From NCBI RefSeq assembly GCF_000708885.1, contig NZ_JEOE01000014.1, positions 1 through 64,000 of the forward strand: a stretch of DNA of 64,000 nt, written 5' to 3'. Made by a program: the position numbers and the translations under genes. The stretch's first letter is position 1. Every line of letters starts with the position of its first letter. Below the pieces are notes generated by a model. It searched no databases. It had not been told where the DNA came from and saw only the letters and a list, made by a program, of their open reading frames with translations. The stretch is from Cellulomonas sp. HZM. GTDB lineage: Bacteria; Actinomycetota; Actinomycetes; Actinomycetales; Cellulomonadaceae. This document shows, piece by piece, positions 8,112-17,147 of the stretch.

Positions 8112-9803
8112 TCAGCTCAGACCGCTCTTCATCGCGGAGATGAGCTCACCGTTCGAGGTGTCGCCGGACAGCTCCCAGAAGAAGCTGCCGCCGAGACCCT
8201 TGTTCTTCGCCCAGGCCATCTTGCTGCCGATGGTCGCGGGGGTGTCGTAGCTCCACCACTCGCTGCCGCACTTGGCGTAGGCCGTGCCGCCGACGGTCCC
8301 CGTCGCAGGGCACTTGTTCTTGAGGACCTTGTAGTCTTCGATGCCCTGCTCGTAGGTGCCGGGGGCTGCGCCGGTGGCCGCCCCGCCGGGGGCCGACTGC
8401 GTGACGCCGGTCCAGCCGCGACCGTAGAACCCGACGCCCAGCAGGATCTTGTTGGCGGGCACGCCCTTGGCGATGAACTTGTTGATCGCGTCCTCGGCGT
8501 TGAAGCCGGCCTGCGGGATGCCGGGGTACGACGTGAGCGGCGCGTTCGGGGCCGTCGGGCCCTGCGGGTTCCACGCGCCGAAGTAGTCGTACGTCATGGG
8601 CATCAGCCAGGACAGCTTCTGGGTCGCCGTGGCGTAGTCGGTGGCGTCGATCTTGCCGCCGTTGCTGCCGTCGGCCGTGACCGCCGCGGTGACCAGGAAG
8701 CTGGAGCCGAACTTGTTGCGCAGTGCCGTGATGACGTTGTTGAACGCGTTCGGGCCGCTCGAGTCGCACGACAGGCCGCAGGCGTTCGGGTACTCCCAGT
8801 CGATGTCGATGCCGTCCCACAGGCCGGCCCAGCGCGGGTCGTTGAGCAGGTCGTAGCACGACTGCGCGAAGGCGGTCGGGTTGGCCGCGGCCTGCGTGAA
8901 GCCGGACGACCAGGTCCAACCACCGAACGACCAGAGGACCTTGAGGTTCGGGTTGGCCGCCTTGAGCTTCTTGAGCTGGTTGAAGTTGCCGCGCAGCGGC
9001 TGGTCCCAGGTGTCGGCGACGCCGTCGACGCTCTGGTCGGCCGTGTACGCCTTGTCGTAGTCGGCGTACGAGTCGCCGATCGAGCACTTGCCGCCCGTGG
9101 TGTTCCCGAACGCGTACAGGATGTGCGTCAGCTTCGACGCGCTGCCCGAGGTCTTGATGTTGTTGACCTGGTAGTTGCGTCCGTAGACACCCCACTCGGC
9201 GAAGTAGCCGACGAGCTTCTTGCCGCTCGGGTCGACCGTCGGCGTGACCGTCGGGGTCACGGTCGGCGTGACCGTCGGGGTCACGGTGGGCGTCGTCGTC
9301 GGCGTCGTGGTGGTCGTCGGGCTGGTCGTCACGGTGCCGCCGGTACAGGTGGCGCCGTTGATGGTGCACCCGGTGGGCTGCTTGAACGGGCCGGAGCCCA
9401 CCCAGCCCCACGTCTGCGAGGCACCCGGCGCGAACGGCCCGGCCCAGCTCTTGGACGTGACCTTGTAGTGGTTCCCGGTCTTGACGACGTCGGCGTCCCA
9501 CGAGCTGGTGACGGCTGTGCCGGCCGGCAGGTCGAACTCGAGGGTCCAGCTCGCAGCGGACTGCGACGAGCCGTTGGTCACCGTGATGGACGCCTGGTGG
9601 CCGGAGCCCCAGTCGCCCGCGGCGGCGAAGCTCGCGGTGAAGGTGCCGGCCGCGTCGGCCGACGAGGGGAGCGCCGCCATGACGGCGACGACGAGCCCAC
9701 CGGCGACGGTGGACGCGAGGGCAGCGGCACGTCGTCGTGACCGCTGGCGGGGCTGTGCGGGGGTGGTTCCAGCCGGTGTCCCGGCTCGTCTCGCGAAGTG
9801 CAT
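8112..9803 (-). CDS. Secreted GH18 chitinase with N-terminal CBM2
   Basis: A 563-residue secreted chitinase. The signal peptide (about 1-52, twin-Arg-rich start, ending ADAAG) is followed by a CBM2 module (about 52-155, with conserved Trp and the Cys pair near its end), a Thr/Pro linker of repeated TPTV (about 160-193) and a GH18 barrel (about 196-563). The catalytic motif DGIDIDWE is present: D330, D333, D335 and the proton donor E337. Other GH18 hallmarks are SFGGW and the MTYDY segment. The enzyme hydrolyses chitin outside the cell. The ATG at 9803 has GGAGG 5 bases upstream. The linker DNA is a run of near-identical 12-bp repeats (about 9237-9310). Confidence 0.95.
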   Translation of the reverse strand: MHFARRAGTPAGTTPAQPRQRSRRRAAALASTVAGGLVVAVMAALPSSADAAGTFTASFAAAGDWGSGHQASITVTNGSSQSAASWTLEFDLPAGTAVTSSWDADVVKTGNHYKVTSKSWAGPFAPGASQTWGWVGSGPFKQPTGCTINGATCTGGTVTTSPTTTTTPTTTPTVTPTVTPTVTPTVTPTVDPSGKKLVGYFAEWGVYGRNYQVNNIKTSGSASKLTHILYAFGNTTGGKCSIGDSYADYDKAYTADQSVDGVADTWDQPLRGNFNQLKKLKAANPNLKVLWSFGGWTWSSGFTQAAANPTAFAQSCYDLLNDPRWAGLWDGIDIDWEYPNACGLSCDSSGPNAFNNVITALRNKFGSSFLVTAAVTADGSNGGKIDATDYATATQKLSWLMPMTYDYFGAWNPQGPTAPNAPLTSYPGIPQAGFNAEDAINKFIAKGVPANKILLGVGFYGRGWTGVTQSAPGGAATGAAPGTYEQGIEDYKVLKNKCPATGTVGGTAYAKCGSEWWSYDTPATIGSKMAWAKNKGLGGSFFWELSGDTSNGELISAMKSGLS

Positions 9804-10113
9804 CGGTGCCTCCGTGGTGACGCATTTGGAAAGGGGGTTTAGTAAGGATCGGTAACTAATCCTCGTTCCACGAACCTATCCGCACCGGGTGAAATCGGTC
9901 AACGATTCCGACAACATCCGGCGAAACGGATTGCAAGCGATCGACAACCCGTTTCGGGCGAACGTCACGTGAACCTGTGCCTGACCTGTGCGAACGCCGT
10001 AGCCCGGGTCGGAGGGCCCGGACCGGGACGCACGGGTCACGTAGGTTGGTCCCGACGGCGCTCGTCGCCGTCCTCCGTGACCCGGTACCCCCGCACGAAA
10101 GGCGCGCACGACG
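9804..10113. promoter_or_regulatory. Divergent promoter region between the chitinase gene and psuG
   Basis: Two dyads are visible. TTAGT-N11-ACTAA spans 9839-9859, about 36 bp upstream of the chitinase start; its TTAGTAA half-sites resemble ROK-family operators of other actinobacteria. CGAAACGG (9922-9929) pairs with CCGTTTCG (9949-9956). Both are candidate operators for chitinase control; neither matches the DasR consensus well. No gene is supported in this stretch. Confidence 0.5.
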
Positions 10114-11028
10114 ATGCCCACCCCCGCCATCCACGTCTCCGACGAGGTCTCCTCCGCCGTCCGCGAGGGCCGCCCCGTCCTGGCCCTCGAGTCGACGATC
10201 TTCACGCACGGGCTCCCCCGTCCGCGCAACCTCGACGTAGCCCTCGAGGCGGAGGCCGGCCTGCGCGAGCAGGGCGTCGTGCCCGCGACGATCGGCGTCT
10301 ACCAGGGCGTCCCCACGGTCGGGCTGAGCACCGAGCAGATCACCGACCTCGCCGGCACCGACGGCATCGCCAAGGTCAGCCTGCGCGACCTGCCGGTCGC
10401 CTCGGCGCTGGGCCTGCACGGCGGCACGACCGTCGCCGCGACGGCGTTCCTCGCGCACCGCGCGGGCGTGCGCGTCTTCTCGACCGGCGGCCTGGGCGGC
10501 GTGCACCGGGGGGCCGCGGAGTCGTTCGACGAGTCCGCCGACCTCACCGTCCTCGCGCGCACCCCGATCCTCGTGATCAGCGCCGGTGTGAAGTCGATCC
10601 TCGACGTCGCCGCGACGCTCGAGCGCTTCGAGACCCTCAACATCCCGGTGCTGGGCTACCGCACCACCGCGTACCCGGGCTTCTACGTGTCCGACTCGGG
10701 CTTCGAGGTGAACTTCGCGGTGGACTCCCCCGAGCAGACCGCGGACGTCATCTCCGCGCGCGACGAGCTGGGCCTCGAGCAGGCGATCCTGCTGGCCAAC
10801 CCCGTCGCGGCGGACAAGCAGCTGCCGCCCGAGGAGCTCGACGCGATCCTCCAGCGCGCGTGGACCGAGGCGGACGCCCAGGGGGTGCACGGCAACGCGA
10901 TCACGCCGTTCCTGCTCGACTTCATCCAGCGGGACACCGGCGGCCGCAGCCTCGACGTCAACGTCGAGGTGTACCGCGGCAACGTCGCGCTCGGGGGCCA
11001 GGTCGCCGCCGCGCTCGTCGCGCGCTGA
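10114..11028 (+). CDS. psuG: Pseudouridine-5'-phosphate glycosidase
   Basis: A 304-residue PsuG (IndA family) enzyme. It reversibly splits pseudouridine 5'-phosphate into uracil and ribose 5-phosphate in the cytoplasm. The N-terminal LALESTIFTHGLPRPRN stretch contains the family's catalytic Glu (E26). Also seen are the GIAKVSLRDL segment, STGGLGGVHRGA and SAGVKSILD, which supply the lysines that contact the sugar, and the terminal HGNAITPFLL motif. Length matches the family. The next gene starts at the last base of this stop (TGATG), and encodes the matching kinase. Ribosome binding site is weak (AAAGG about 12 bases upstream). Confidence 0.95.
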   Translation: MPTPAIHVSDEVSSAVREGRPVLALESTIFTHGLPRPRNLDVALEAEAGLREQGVVPATIGVYQGVPTVGLSTEQITDLAGTDGIAKVSLRDLPVASALGLHGGTTVAATAFLAHRAGVRVFSTGGLGGVHRGAAESFDESADLTVLARTPILVISAGVKSILDVAATLERFETLNIPVLGYRTTAYPGFYVSDSGFEVNFAVDSPEQTADVISARDELGLEQAILLANPVAADKQLPPEELDAILQRAWTEADAQGVHGNAITPFLLDFIQRDTGGRSLDVNVEVYRGNVALGGQVAAALVAR

Positions 11029-11888
11029 TGCTCGCCGTCCTCGGTGACCTGGTCGAGGACGTCGTCGTCTGGCTCGACGAGGACCTGCGGACCGGTACCG
11101 ACACCAGCTCGCGCGTGTTCCGCACCCGCGGCGGCTCGGGTGCGAACGTCGCCGCGTTCGCGGCCGCCGCGGGCACGCCGACGCGGTTCCTCGGATGCGT
11201 CGGCGACGACCGCCTGGGTGCGGCGCTCGTGGACGGGATGACGGTGCTCGGCGTGGACGTCCGCGTCGAGCGCCGCGGTTCGACGGGCACTGTCGTCGTG
11301 CTCATCGACGCGTCGAGCGAGCGGACGATGCTGCCCGACCGCGCGGCCGCACGCGAGCTGCGCACGGTGCCCGACGAATGGCTCGACGACGTGTCCCTGC
11401 TGCACGTGTCGGGCTACGCGTTCGCGGACGGCCCCGCCGCGGCGGCGGCCCTCGACGCCGCGCGTCGCGCACGTGCGCGCGGAGCGCTGACCAGCGTCGA
11501 CGTCGCCTCGACGGGGATGATGGAGCACTACGGTGTCGACGAGTTCCATCGCCTGCTCGTCGACCTCGCGCCCGACGTCCTGCTCGCCAACGCCGACGAG
11601 GCCGCGTGCCTGGGGCTGCTCGGCCCGGGGCGCGGGGGGCTCGACGCGACGACGGTCGTCGTCAAGGCCGGTGCCGACCCGACGACGGTGCTCGCGCCGG
11701 GCGCCGATCCGCTCGTCGTGCCGGTGCCGCCCGTGGCCGACGTCCGCGACTCCACGGGGGCGGGCGACGCGTTCGCCGCCGGGTTCCTCGGCGCGCTCAT
11801 CGACGGCGCGGACCTGCGCGGGGCGTGCGAGCGCGCGCACGCGAGCGCGGCACGGGTGCTGGCCAACCCAGGGGCGACGCACGCCTGA
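11028..11888 (+). CDS. psuK: PfkB-family carbohydrate kinase, probable pseudouridine kinase
   Basis: A 286-residue ribokinase/PfkB-family kinase. It has the N-terminal GGSGANVA substrate-side motif (about residues 36-43) and the C-terminal PfkB signature DSTGAGDAFAAGF with the catalytic Asp in GAGD. The start overlaps the psuG stop by one base (TGATG), so translation is coupled. Because PsuG needs pseudouridine 5'-phosphate, this kinase most likely phosphorylates pseudouridine; the assignment rests on context more than on specificity residues. No nucleoside transporter is adjacent. Confidence 0.85.
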   Translation: MLAVLGDLVEDVVVWLDEDLRTGTDTSSRVFRTRGGSGANVAAFAAAAGTPTRFLGCVGDDRLGAALVDGMTVLGVDVRVERRGSTGTVVVLIDASSERTMLPDRAAARELRTVPDEWLDDVSLLHVSGYAFADGPAAAAALDAARRARARGALTSVDVASTGMMEHYGVDEFHRLLVDLAPDVLLANADEAACLGLLGPGRGGLDATTVVVKAGADPTTVLAPGADPLVVPVPPVADVRDSTGAGDAFAAGFLGALIDGADLRGACERAHASAARVLANPGATHA

Positions 11889-11928
11889 CCCCGGCGCGTG
11901 TCAGTGGGCGCGCGTAGGGTCGCGCCGC

Positions 11929-13032
11929 ATGGGACCGCTGGAGCTCAGCCGCGCCGACGCGCGCCGTGTCGCGGTGCGTGCGCAGGCCCTCACGGCGGAC
12001 CGACCGGACGGCCTGCTCGACGCGGTGGACCGCGTCTCGCTCCTGCAGCTCAACCCCACCGCAGCGATCGCGCCGAGCGCCGACCTGGTGCTGTGGAGCC
12101 GGCTCGGCTCGTCCTACGACCCACGCGACCTCGAGGACGCGGTCGCGACGCACCGCCTCTTCGACCTGCGCAACACCCTGCGCCCGGCGACCGACCTGCC
12201 GCTCTACCGGGCCGAGATGGCCGAGTGGCCGGGTCCGCCCGAGGGACGCGGCTGGCAGGTCGCGAACGCGCGCTGGCTGCACGACAACCGTCGCTGTCGA
12301 GACGACATCCTCGACACCCTGCGCGCCGACGGCCCGCTGCCCGCGGGCGAGCTCCCGGACACGTGCGTGCGCCCGTGGCGCTCGTCGGGATGGAACAACA
12401 GCCGCAACGTCACGATGATGCTGGACCTGCTGACGCAGACCGGCGACGTCGCGGTCGCGGGCTGGGACGGGCGCACGCGGCTGTGGGATCTCGCCGACCG
12501 CGTCTACCCGTTCCAGGCGTACCCGGACGTCGTCGAGGCGCGGCGACTGCGCGACGAGCGGCGGCTGCATGCGCTCGGCATCGCCCGCAGCCGGGGGCCG
12601 CAGTGCCCGGTCGAGCCGCTCGACGTCGGCGAGGCCGGCGAGCCCGCGGTCATCGAGGGCGTGCGCGGCTCGTGGCGCGTGGACCCGGTGTGGCTCGATG
12701 CCGGCCCCGCGCGGCCGCGGGTCGCGCTCCTGTCGCCGTTCGACCGCCTGCTGCACGACCGCAAGCGCATGACCGAGATCTTCGAGTTCGAGTACGCGCT
12801 GGAGATGTTCAAGCCGGCGGCCGCGAGACGCTGGGGCTACTACGCGCTCCCGGTGCTCGTCGGCGACCGCCTCGTCGGCAAGCTCGACGCGACCGCGGAC
12901 TCCGCGCGCGGCGTGCTGCGCGTGGACGCCCTGCACCTGGACACGGACCTCACGGCCGACGAGCAACGGGCGGTCGACGACGAGATCACCGACCTCGCGC
13001 GGTGGCTCGACCTTCGCATCGAGCGCGCGTGA
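11929..13032 (+). CDS. AlkZ/YcaQ-like winged-helix DNA glycosylase family protein
   Basis: A 367-residue protein of the HTH_42 (AlkZ/YcaQ) family, which removes bulky alkylated bases and unhooks interstrand crosslinks. Family features include the early LLQLNP segment, the WSRLGSSY stretch, a central winged-helix region and the late LLSPFDRLLHDRKRMTEIFEFEYALEM region (split here as two recognisable halves). In characterised members the catalytic motif is QxQ or QxD; here the aligned triplet reads QLN (residues about 44-46), a possible divergence. Start at the ATG at 11929, 40 bases after psuK, no obvious ribosome binding site. Confidence 0.82.
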   Translation: MGPLELSRADARRVAVRAQALTADRPDGLLDAVDRVSLLQLNPTAAIAPSADLVLWSRLGSSYDPRDLEDAVATHRLFDLRNTLRPATDLPLYRAEMAEWPGPPEGRGWQVANARWLHDNRRCRDDILDTLRADGPLPAGELPDTCVRPWRSSGWNNSRNVTMMLDLLTQTGDVAVAGWDGRTRLWDLADRVYPFQAYPDVVEARRLRDERRLHALGIARSRGPQCPVEPLDVGEAGEPAVIEGVRGSWRVDPVWLDAGPARPRVALLSPFDRLLHDRKRMTEIFEFEYALEMFKPAAARRWGYYALPVLVGDRLVGKLDATADSARGVLRVDALHLDTDLTADEQRAVDDEITDLARWLDLRIERA

Positions 13033-13127
13033 CCTCGGCCTCGGAGTCGGTGCGTCGTTGGTCCGTGCGGGCGGTCCACAGGCGCGCACGGTGACCTGCC
13101 GCGTCCGCGTCTGGCACGATCCGACCC

Positions 13128-13871
13128 GTGGACGACGGACCGGCACCTGGGTGGTACCCCGACGGCGTGACGCCCGGGGTGCTGCGTTGGTTCGACGGGA
13201 CGGGGTGGACGGAGCACACCGCGCCCGTCGCGCCTGCTGCTCCGGTCGCTCCGGTCGCGCCCGCTGTTCCGGTCGCTCCGGTCGCGGAGCCGCCCGTGCG
13301 CGCCGCGTCGCAGTCGTGGGCACCGCAACCGACGAGCTCGCAGGCCGCCGTGTCCCCACCGTGGGCGTCGCAGCCCGACTGGGCGACCGGCGCGACTCAG
13401 GCCGGCGGATCGCCGTACGTGCCTGATCCCCGTTTCGACCCCGCTGCGGCCGCAGGCTCCGCGGGCTCGCCCTCGCTGTTCGACCGTCGCAGCGTGGTCG
13501 ACCAGGTCGAGTCGAGTCCCGAGTTCGCCCGCCACCGGCTCGCGGACGCGCGGCGCCGCCGACGGCGGGCGGTCGGGCTCTACTGCACCGCGGTGGGACT
13601 GATGCTGCTCGTCGGCGGGCTGGACGTGCTCATGCGCGGACCGGGCACCGAGTGGTACCTGGCGTGCCTCGGTGTCGTCGTGCTGCTGTCCAAGGCGTCG
13701 CGCGACTACCAGCGCGGGGTGTTCCGCGGGGCTCCCCCCTTCTCTGCGCTCACCTGGGTGGTCGCCGTGCTCCTGCTCCTGGCGGGGCTGGCCGCGATGA
13801 GCGCTCCGTGGTTCGCGGTGAAGAACGACGTCGACGAGATCAGCCGACTGGTCGACCAGCAGGTCGGCTGA
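13128..13871 (+). CDS. DUF2510-domain membrane protein
   Basis: A 247-residue protein starting at a GTG. The N-terminal [22 protein letters not shown] region (split motif, residues about 7-30) is the DUF2510 domain found on many actinobacterial membrane proteins. It is followed by a Pro/Ala/Val repeat (APVAPV units, about 34-55) and a disordered linker. Two or three transmembrane helices (about 150-170, 175-190 and 205-225) sit near the C-terminus. The function is unknown; DUF2510 is often linked to membrane-anchored signalling or transport proteins. Confidence 0.75.
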   Translation: MDDGPAPGWYPDGVTPGVLRWFDGTGWTEHTAPVAPAAPVAPVAPAVPVAPVAEPPVRAASQSWAPQPTSSQAAVSPPWASQPDWATGATQAGGSPYVPDPRFDPAAAAGSAGSPSLFDRRSVVDQVESSPEFARHRLADARRRRRRAVGLYCTAVGLMLLVGGLDVLMRGPGTEWYLACLGVVVLLSKASRDYQRGVFRGAPPFSALTWVVAVLLLLAGLAAMSAPWFAVKNDVDEISRLVDQQVG

Positions 13872-13990
13872 CGGTCACGACTCACGACCGGACTCCGACT
13901 GAAGGCGCCGTCGGCACGGATCAACGGGCTTTGTCGCAGCAGCTCCGAGAACACGCCCGCAGCCGCGGCCGTGCGCGTATCGTCACGCGA

Positions 13991-15955
13991 ATGACGAGGA
14001 CCACGCAGGTGGAGCTCGACCGAGCGGTGCGGACGAGGCGCGGGGGGTGGTTGGCGGCCGGCCTCGCCGCCGTGCTCGCCCTCGTCGCGTTCGGGGCCGC
14101 ACCCGCCGACGCCGCCACCACCGGCACCGCGACCGTGACGGTCCGAGCGACGACTGCCGGCGGCGTGCCGATCCCGGACGCGGCGATCCGGCTCACCGCT
14201 CCGGACGGCTCGGCGACGCCAGGCATCCTTGCGGACAGCACCGGGGCCGACGGCACCGTGACCTTCACCGACGTCCCGCTCGGCAGCTACCGGGTGTGGG
14301 GCGAGGTCGACTTCGATGCCTCGGACCGGGACGCCGACCGCGCGCTCACCGTCGCGGGCGACACGTCCGTGTCGCTCGCAGTCCCCGGGGTCCAGGCCAT
14401 CACGGGCACCGTCACCGACGCGGCGACCCGGGCGCCCGTCGCCGGTGCCTACGTCCTGGCCGAGGCTACGCACGCGACCGAGGACTACACCAACTACGCC
14501 GGCGCGCAGACCTCGGCGACGGGCACCTACGCGCTCATCGTGCTGCCGGACTCGTACCGGGTGTCCGCGTCCACAGCGCACGCCAGTCCGGTCTACTACC
14601 GGAACACGGACCGGACGCTCGCAACGCTCTCGGTCGTCTGGGACAAGGACCGCACCGGCATCGATCTGGCAGTCGCCGCCGACTCGGTCGTGACCGGCAA
14701 GGTCACCGGTCAGGGCAAGGCGGTCCGCGGCGCGACCGTGGACCTGCCGCCGATCAGCGAGTCCACGACGAGCTCGTCGGGCGTGTTCACGACGAAGGTC
14801 CAGCCTGGCGCCTTCACCGCTCGCGTGTCGACACCTGCCTCGCGCGGCTTCCTGACGACGTACTCCGGCGGCACCGTCCGTGCGCCGGACGCGCGTCCGT
14901 TCACGACGTACTCCGGCGCCACCACCAGGCTCGACGTCGCACTCGTGGCGTCCGCTGCCCTGACGGGCAAGGTCGTGACGGCCTCGGGCAAGCCGTTGCG
15001 CAACGTGTCCGTCGCAGCGACCAACGGGGACCGAACCGGGAGCGCCCAGGCGATGACCGACAAGCACGGCGTGTACGTGCTCCGCGGGCTCGCCACCGGG
15101 AAGGTGCACGTCACGTTCGCGCGCCTCGATCGCAAGATCCCGAGTGCCACCGTCAGCGTGAAGCAGGGCACGACCACCAGGCTCACGACCAGGGTCGCTG
15201 CGTGGTCGCCGTTCGTCGTCGTGACGGGCAAGGTCACAGGGCGCGCCGTCGACGACCAGGCGGTCGAGCTGATCAGCTCGTCGCACCGCGTCGTCGCGTC
15301 CGCCACACCCGACAGGAGCGGGCGCGTCACGTTCTCCCTCGTTCCCGCCGGCACGTACCACGTGGTCGTCGTCGGCACGAACCTGAGCAAGAAGGTCGTC
15401 GTCACGGCGGGCAAGCAGGCGTCCTTCGGCACGATCGCGCGCGGCACGCTGCACAAGATCTCCGGCGTCGTGCGATCGGCCTCCGGCGCGCCGGTCGTCG
15501 GCGCGACGGTCACGATCACCGACGCGTCCGGCACACGGACCGATCCCGCCGAGACCGACGCGCACGGCCGGTTCTCGGTGGTCGGCGTCGTGACCGGCAC
15601 GTACACGGTGCGCGCCAAGAGCAGGAGCACGGCCGACGGAACCGCGACCGTGAAGGTCCTCGTGCACCGTGGCAAGGACCGCACGGGCGTCTCGGTCCGG
15701 CTGCCGCGCGCCGCGACCCTTCAGGGCGTGGTCAGGAACAGCCACGGGAAGGTCGTCGCGGGCATCACCGTGAAGGTCGACGGTCGCACGACCACGACCG
15801 ACGCCCGCGGCCGCTGGGTGCTGCACGGCGTCACGCCGGGTACGCGGACCGTGGCGTTCACCGATCGGTACACGGGCGGCTACCACTCGACGTCGCGCAC
15901 CGTGAAGGGCACGGCGGCCAAGACGACCACGATGTCGACGGTCCACGTGCACTGA
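13991..15955 (+). CDS. Secreted multi-repeat protein with carboxypeptidase-regulatory-like (Ig-fold) domains
   Basis: A 654-residue exported protein. The signal peptide (about 1-41, ends PADA-A) is followed by about seven beta-sandwich repeats of the carboxypeptidase-regulatory-like or CNA-B type, recognisable by recurring 'V(T/S)GKV…GKPVxGAxVxV…TDxxGxYxL' patterns. No enzyme motif, sortase signal or membrane anchor is seen, so it is probably secreted or loosely wall-associated. It is a clear paralogue of the protein at 23014-24456 (shared segments such as GTNLSKKVVV versus GTNVSKRVVV, followed by SFGTI). The ATG at 13991 is the first start that gives a proper signal peptide. Function unknown. 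Confidence 0.78.
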   Translation: MTRTTQVELDRAVRTRRGGWLAAGLAAVLALVAFGAAPADAATTGTATVTVRATTAGGVPIPDAAIRLTAPDGSATPGILADSTGADGTVTFTDVPLGSYRVWGEVDFDASDRDADRALTVAGDTSVSLAVPGVQAITGTVTDAATRAPVAGAYVLAEATHATEDYTNYAGAQTSATGTYALIVLPDSYRVSASTAHASPVYYRNTDRTLATLSVVWDKDRTGIDLAVAADSVVTGKVTGQGKAVRGATVDLPPISESTTSSSGVFTTKVQPGAFTARVSTPASRGFLTTYSGGTVRAPDARPFTTYSGATTRLDVALVASAALTGKVVTASGKPLRNVSVAATNGDRTGSAQAMTDKHGVYVLRGLATGKVHVTFARLDRKIPSATVSVKQGTTTRLTTRVAAWSPFVVVTGKVTGRAVDDQAVELISSSHRVVASATPDRSGRVTFSLVPAGTYHVVVVGTNLSKKVVVTAGKQASFGTIARGTLHKISGVVRSASGAPVVGATVTITDASGTRTDPAETDAHGRFSVVGVVTGTYTVRAKSRSTADGTATVKVLVHRGKDRTGVSVRLPRAATLQGVVRNSHGKVVAGITVKVDGRTTTTDARGRWVLHGVTPGTRTVAFTDRYTGGYHSTSRTVKGTAAKTTTMSTVHVH

Positions 15956-15993
15956 CCGGCCGGCTCGTGGACCCGCCGGCGGCGTCGACCATC

Positions 15994-16036
15994 GTGCCGG
16001 GCCGCGCTGATGGGCTGACCTCGCGCGGCCCGGCAC
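15994..16036. terminator. Bidirectional terminator-like hairpin
   Basis: GTGCCGGGCCGCGC (15994-16007) pairs perfectly with GCGCGGCCCGGCAC (16023-16036), 15-nt loop. It sits between the convergent secreted-protein gene and dhaK. Confidence 0.75.
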
Positions 16037-16054
16037 GTGTGCACGAAGCGGGGG

Positions 16055-17050
16055 TCAGAACACCCGGATCGCGATCTCCGCGGGCGCCTCGAGCAGCCGG
16101 GCGATCTCGTCGTCCATCTTCACCAGCGTGAGGCTCGCGCCCGCCATGTCCAGCGAGGTGCAGTACTCACCGACGTACGACCGCCAGACCTTGATGCCCT
16201 TCTCCTCGAGCTTGCGGTGGGCGATCCCGTAGAGGATGTAGAGCTCGCTGATCGGGGTGCCGCCCAGGCCGTTGATCATGAGCGCGACCTCGTCGCCCGA
16301 CTCGTACGGCAGGTCCGGCACCACCGCGCCGAGCAGCTCGTCGACGATCTCGTCGGCACTCACCAGCTTCGCGCGGCGCCGCCCCGGCTCGCCGTGGATG
16401 CCGACGCCGACCTCCATCTCGTCGTCCCCGAGCTCGAACAGCGGCGAGCCCTTCGCGGGCGGCGTGCACGGCGTGAGCGCGATGCCCATCGTCCGGGTCA
16501 CGGAGTTGACCTTCTCGCCGATCCGGACGATCTCGTCCAGCTCCGCACCCTCCTCGGCCGCTGCACCGACCGCCTTCATGACGAAGAAGTTGCCCGCGAC
16601 GCCGCGCCGGCCGACCGTCCACGTCGAGTCCTGCACCGCGACGTCGTCGTTGATGAACAGCGTCTTGACGTTCATGCCCTCGGCCTCGGCGAGCTCCTGG
16701 GCCATCTCGAACGCCATCTTGTCGCCTGTGTAGTTGTTCACCAGGAGCAGGACGCCCTTGTCGGAGCGCAGCAGCTTCGCCGTCTCGAGCACGTACTCCA
16801 TGGGCGGTGCGGCGAACACGTCCCCGGGGCACGCGCCGTCGAGCATCCCCTTGCCGACGACCATGACGTGGGCGGGCTCGTGACCCGATCCGGAGCCCTG
16901 GATGATCGACACCTTGTCCTGCCGGGGTGCGTCGGCCCGCATGATGAGGTTGTAGTCGGGCACGTAGGTGAGGGTGTCGGGGTTCGCGAGCGCGATGCCG
17001 GTGAGCATCTCGGGCACGAAGTTCCGCGGGTCGTTGACGAACTTCTTCAT
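16055..17050 (-). CDS. dhaK: Dihydroxyacetone kinase-like substrate-binding subunit DhaK
   Basis: A 331-residue DhaK subunit. The covalent substrate-binding His lies in the GVGIHGEPG motif as H219, almost the same position as H218 of the E. coli protein. GSGSGHEPAH near the N-terminus and the LLLVNNYTGD segment also match. DhaK forms a hemiaminal with dihydroxyacetone, and DhaL delivers the phosphate. The start at 17050 has GGAAAGG upstream. It is the last gene of a four-gene minus-strand operon (19395 to 16055), 97 bases after dhaL. Related DhaK-like kinases act on C4 ketoses, so the substrate may not be dihydroxyacetone. Confidence 0.92.
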   Translation of the reverse strand: MKKFVNDPRNFVPEMLTGIALANPDTLTYVPDYNLIMRADAPRQDKVSIIQGSGSGHEPAHVMVVGKGMLDGACPGDVFAAPPMEYVLETAKLLRSDKGVLLLVNNYTGDKMAFEMAQELAEAEGMNVKTLFINDDVAVQDSTWTVGRRGVAGNFFVMKAVGAAAEEGAELDEIVRIGEKVNSVTRTMGIALTPCTPPAKGSPLFELGDDEMEVGVGIHGEPGRRRAKLVSADEIVDELLGAVVPDLPYESGDEVALMINGLGGTPISELYILYGIAHRKLEEKGIKVWRSYVGEYCTSLDMAGASLTLVKMDDEIARLLEAPAEIAIRVF

Positions 17051-17147
17051 CGCTGGCTGCCTTTCCGCACGTCGTCGTGGGTCTGCTGCTTGGATCGCGC
17101 TCCGTGCCTGCCCCTGCACGCCCTGCACCCGCCTCGTCGGGCGACGA

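Noticed and set aside
9237..9310. Short repeats resembling a CRISPR array
   Set aside because: They are in-frame codons for the TPTV linker of the chitinase, without spacers of constant length.
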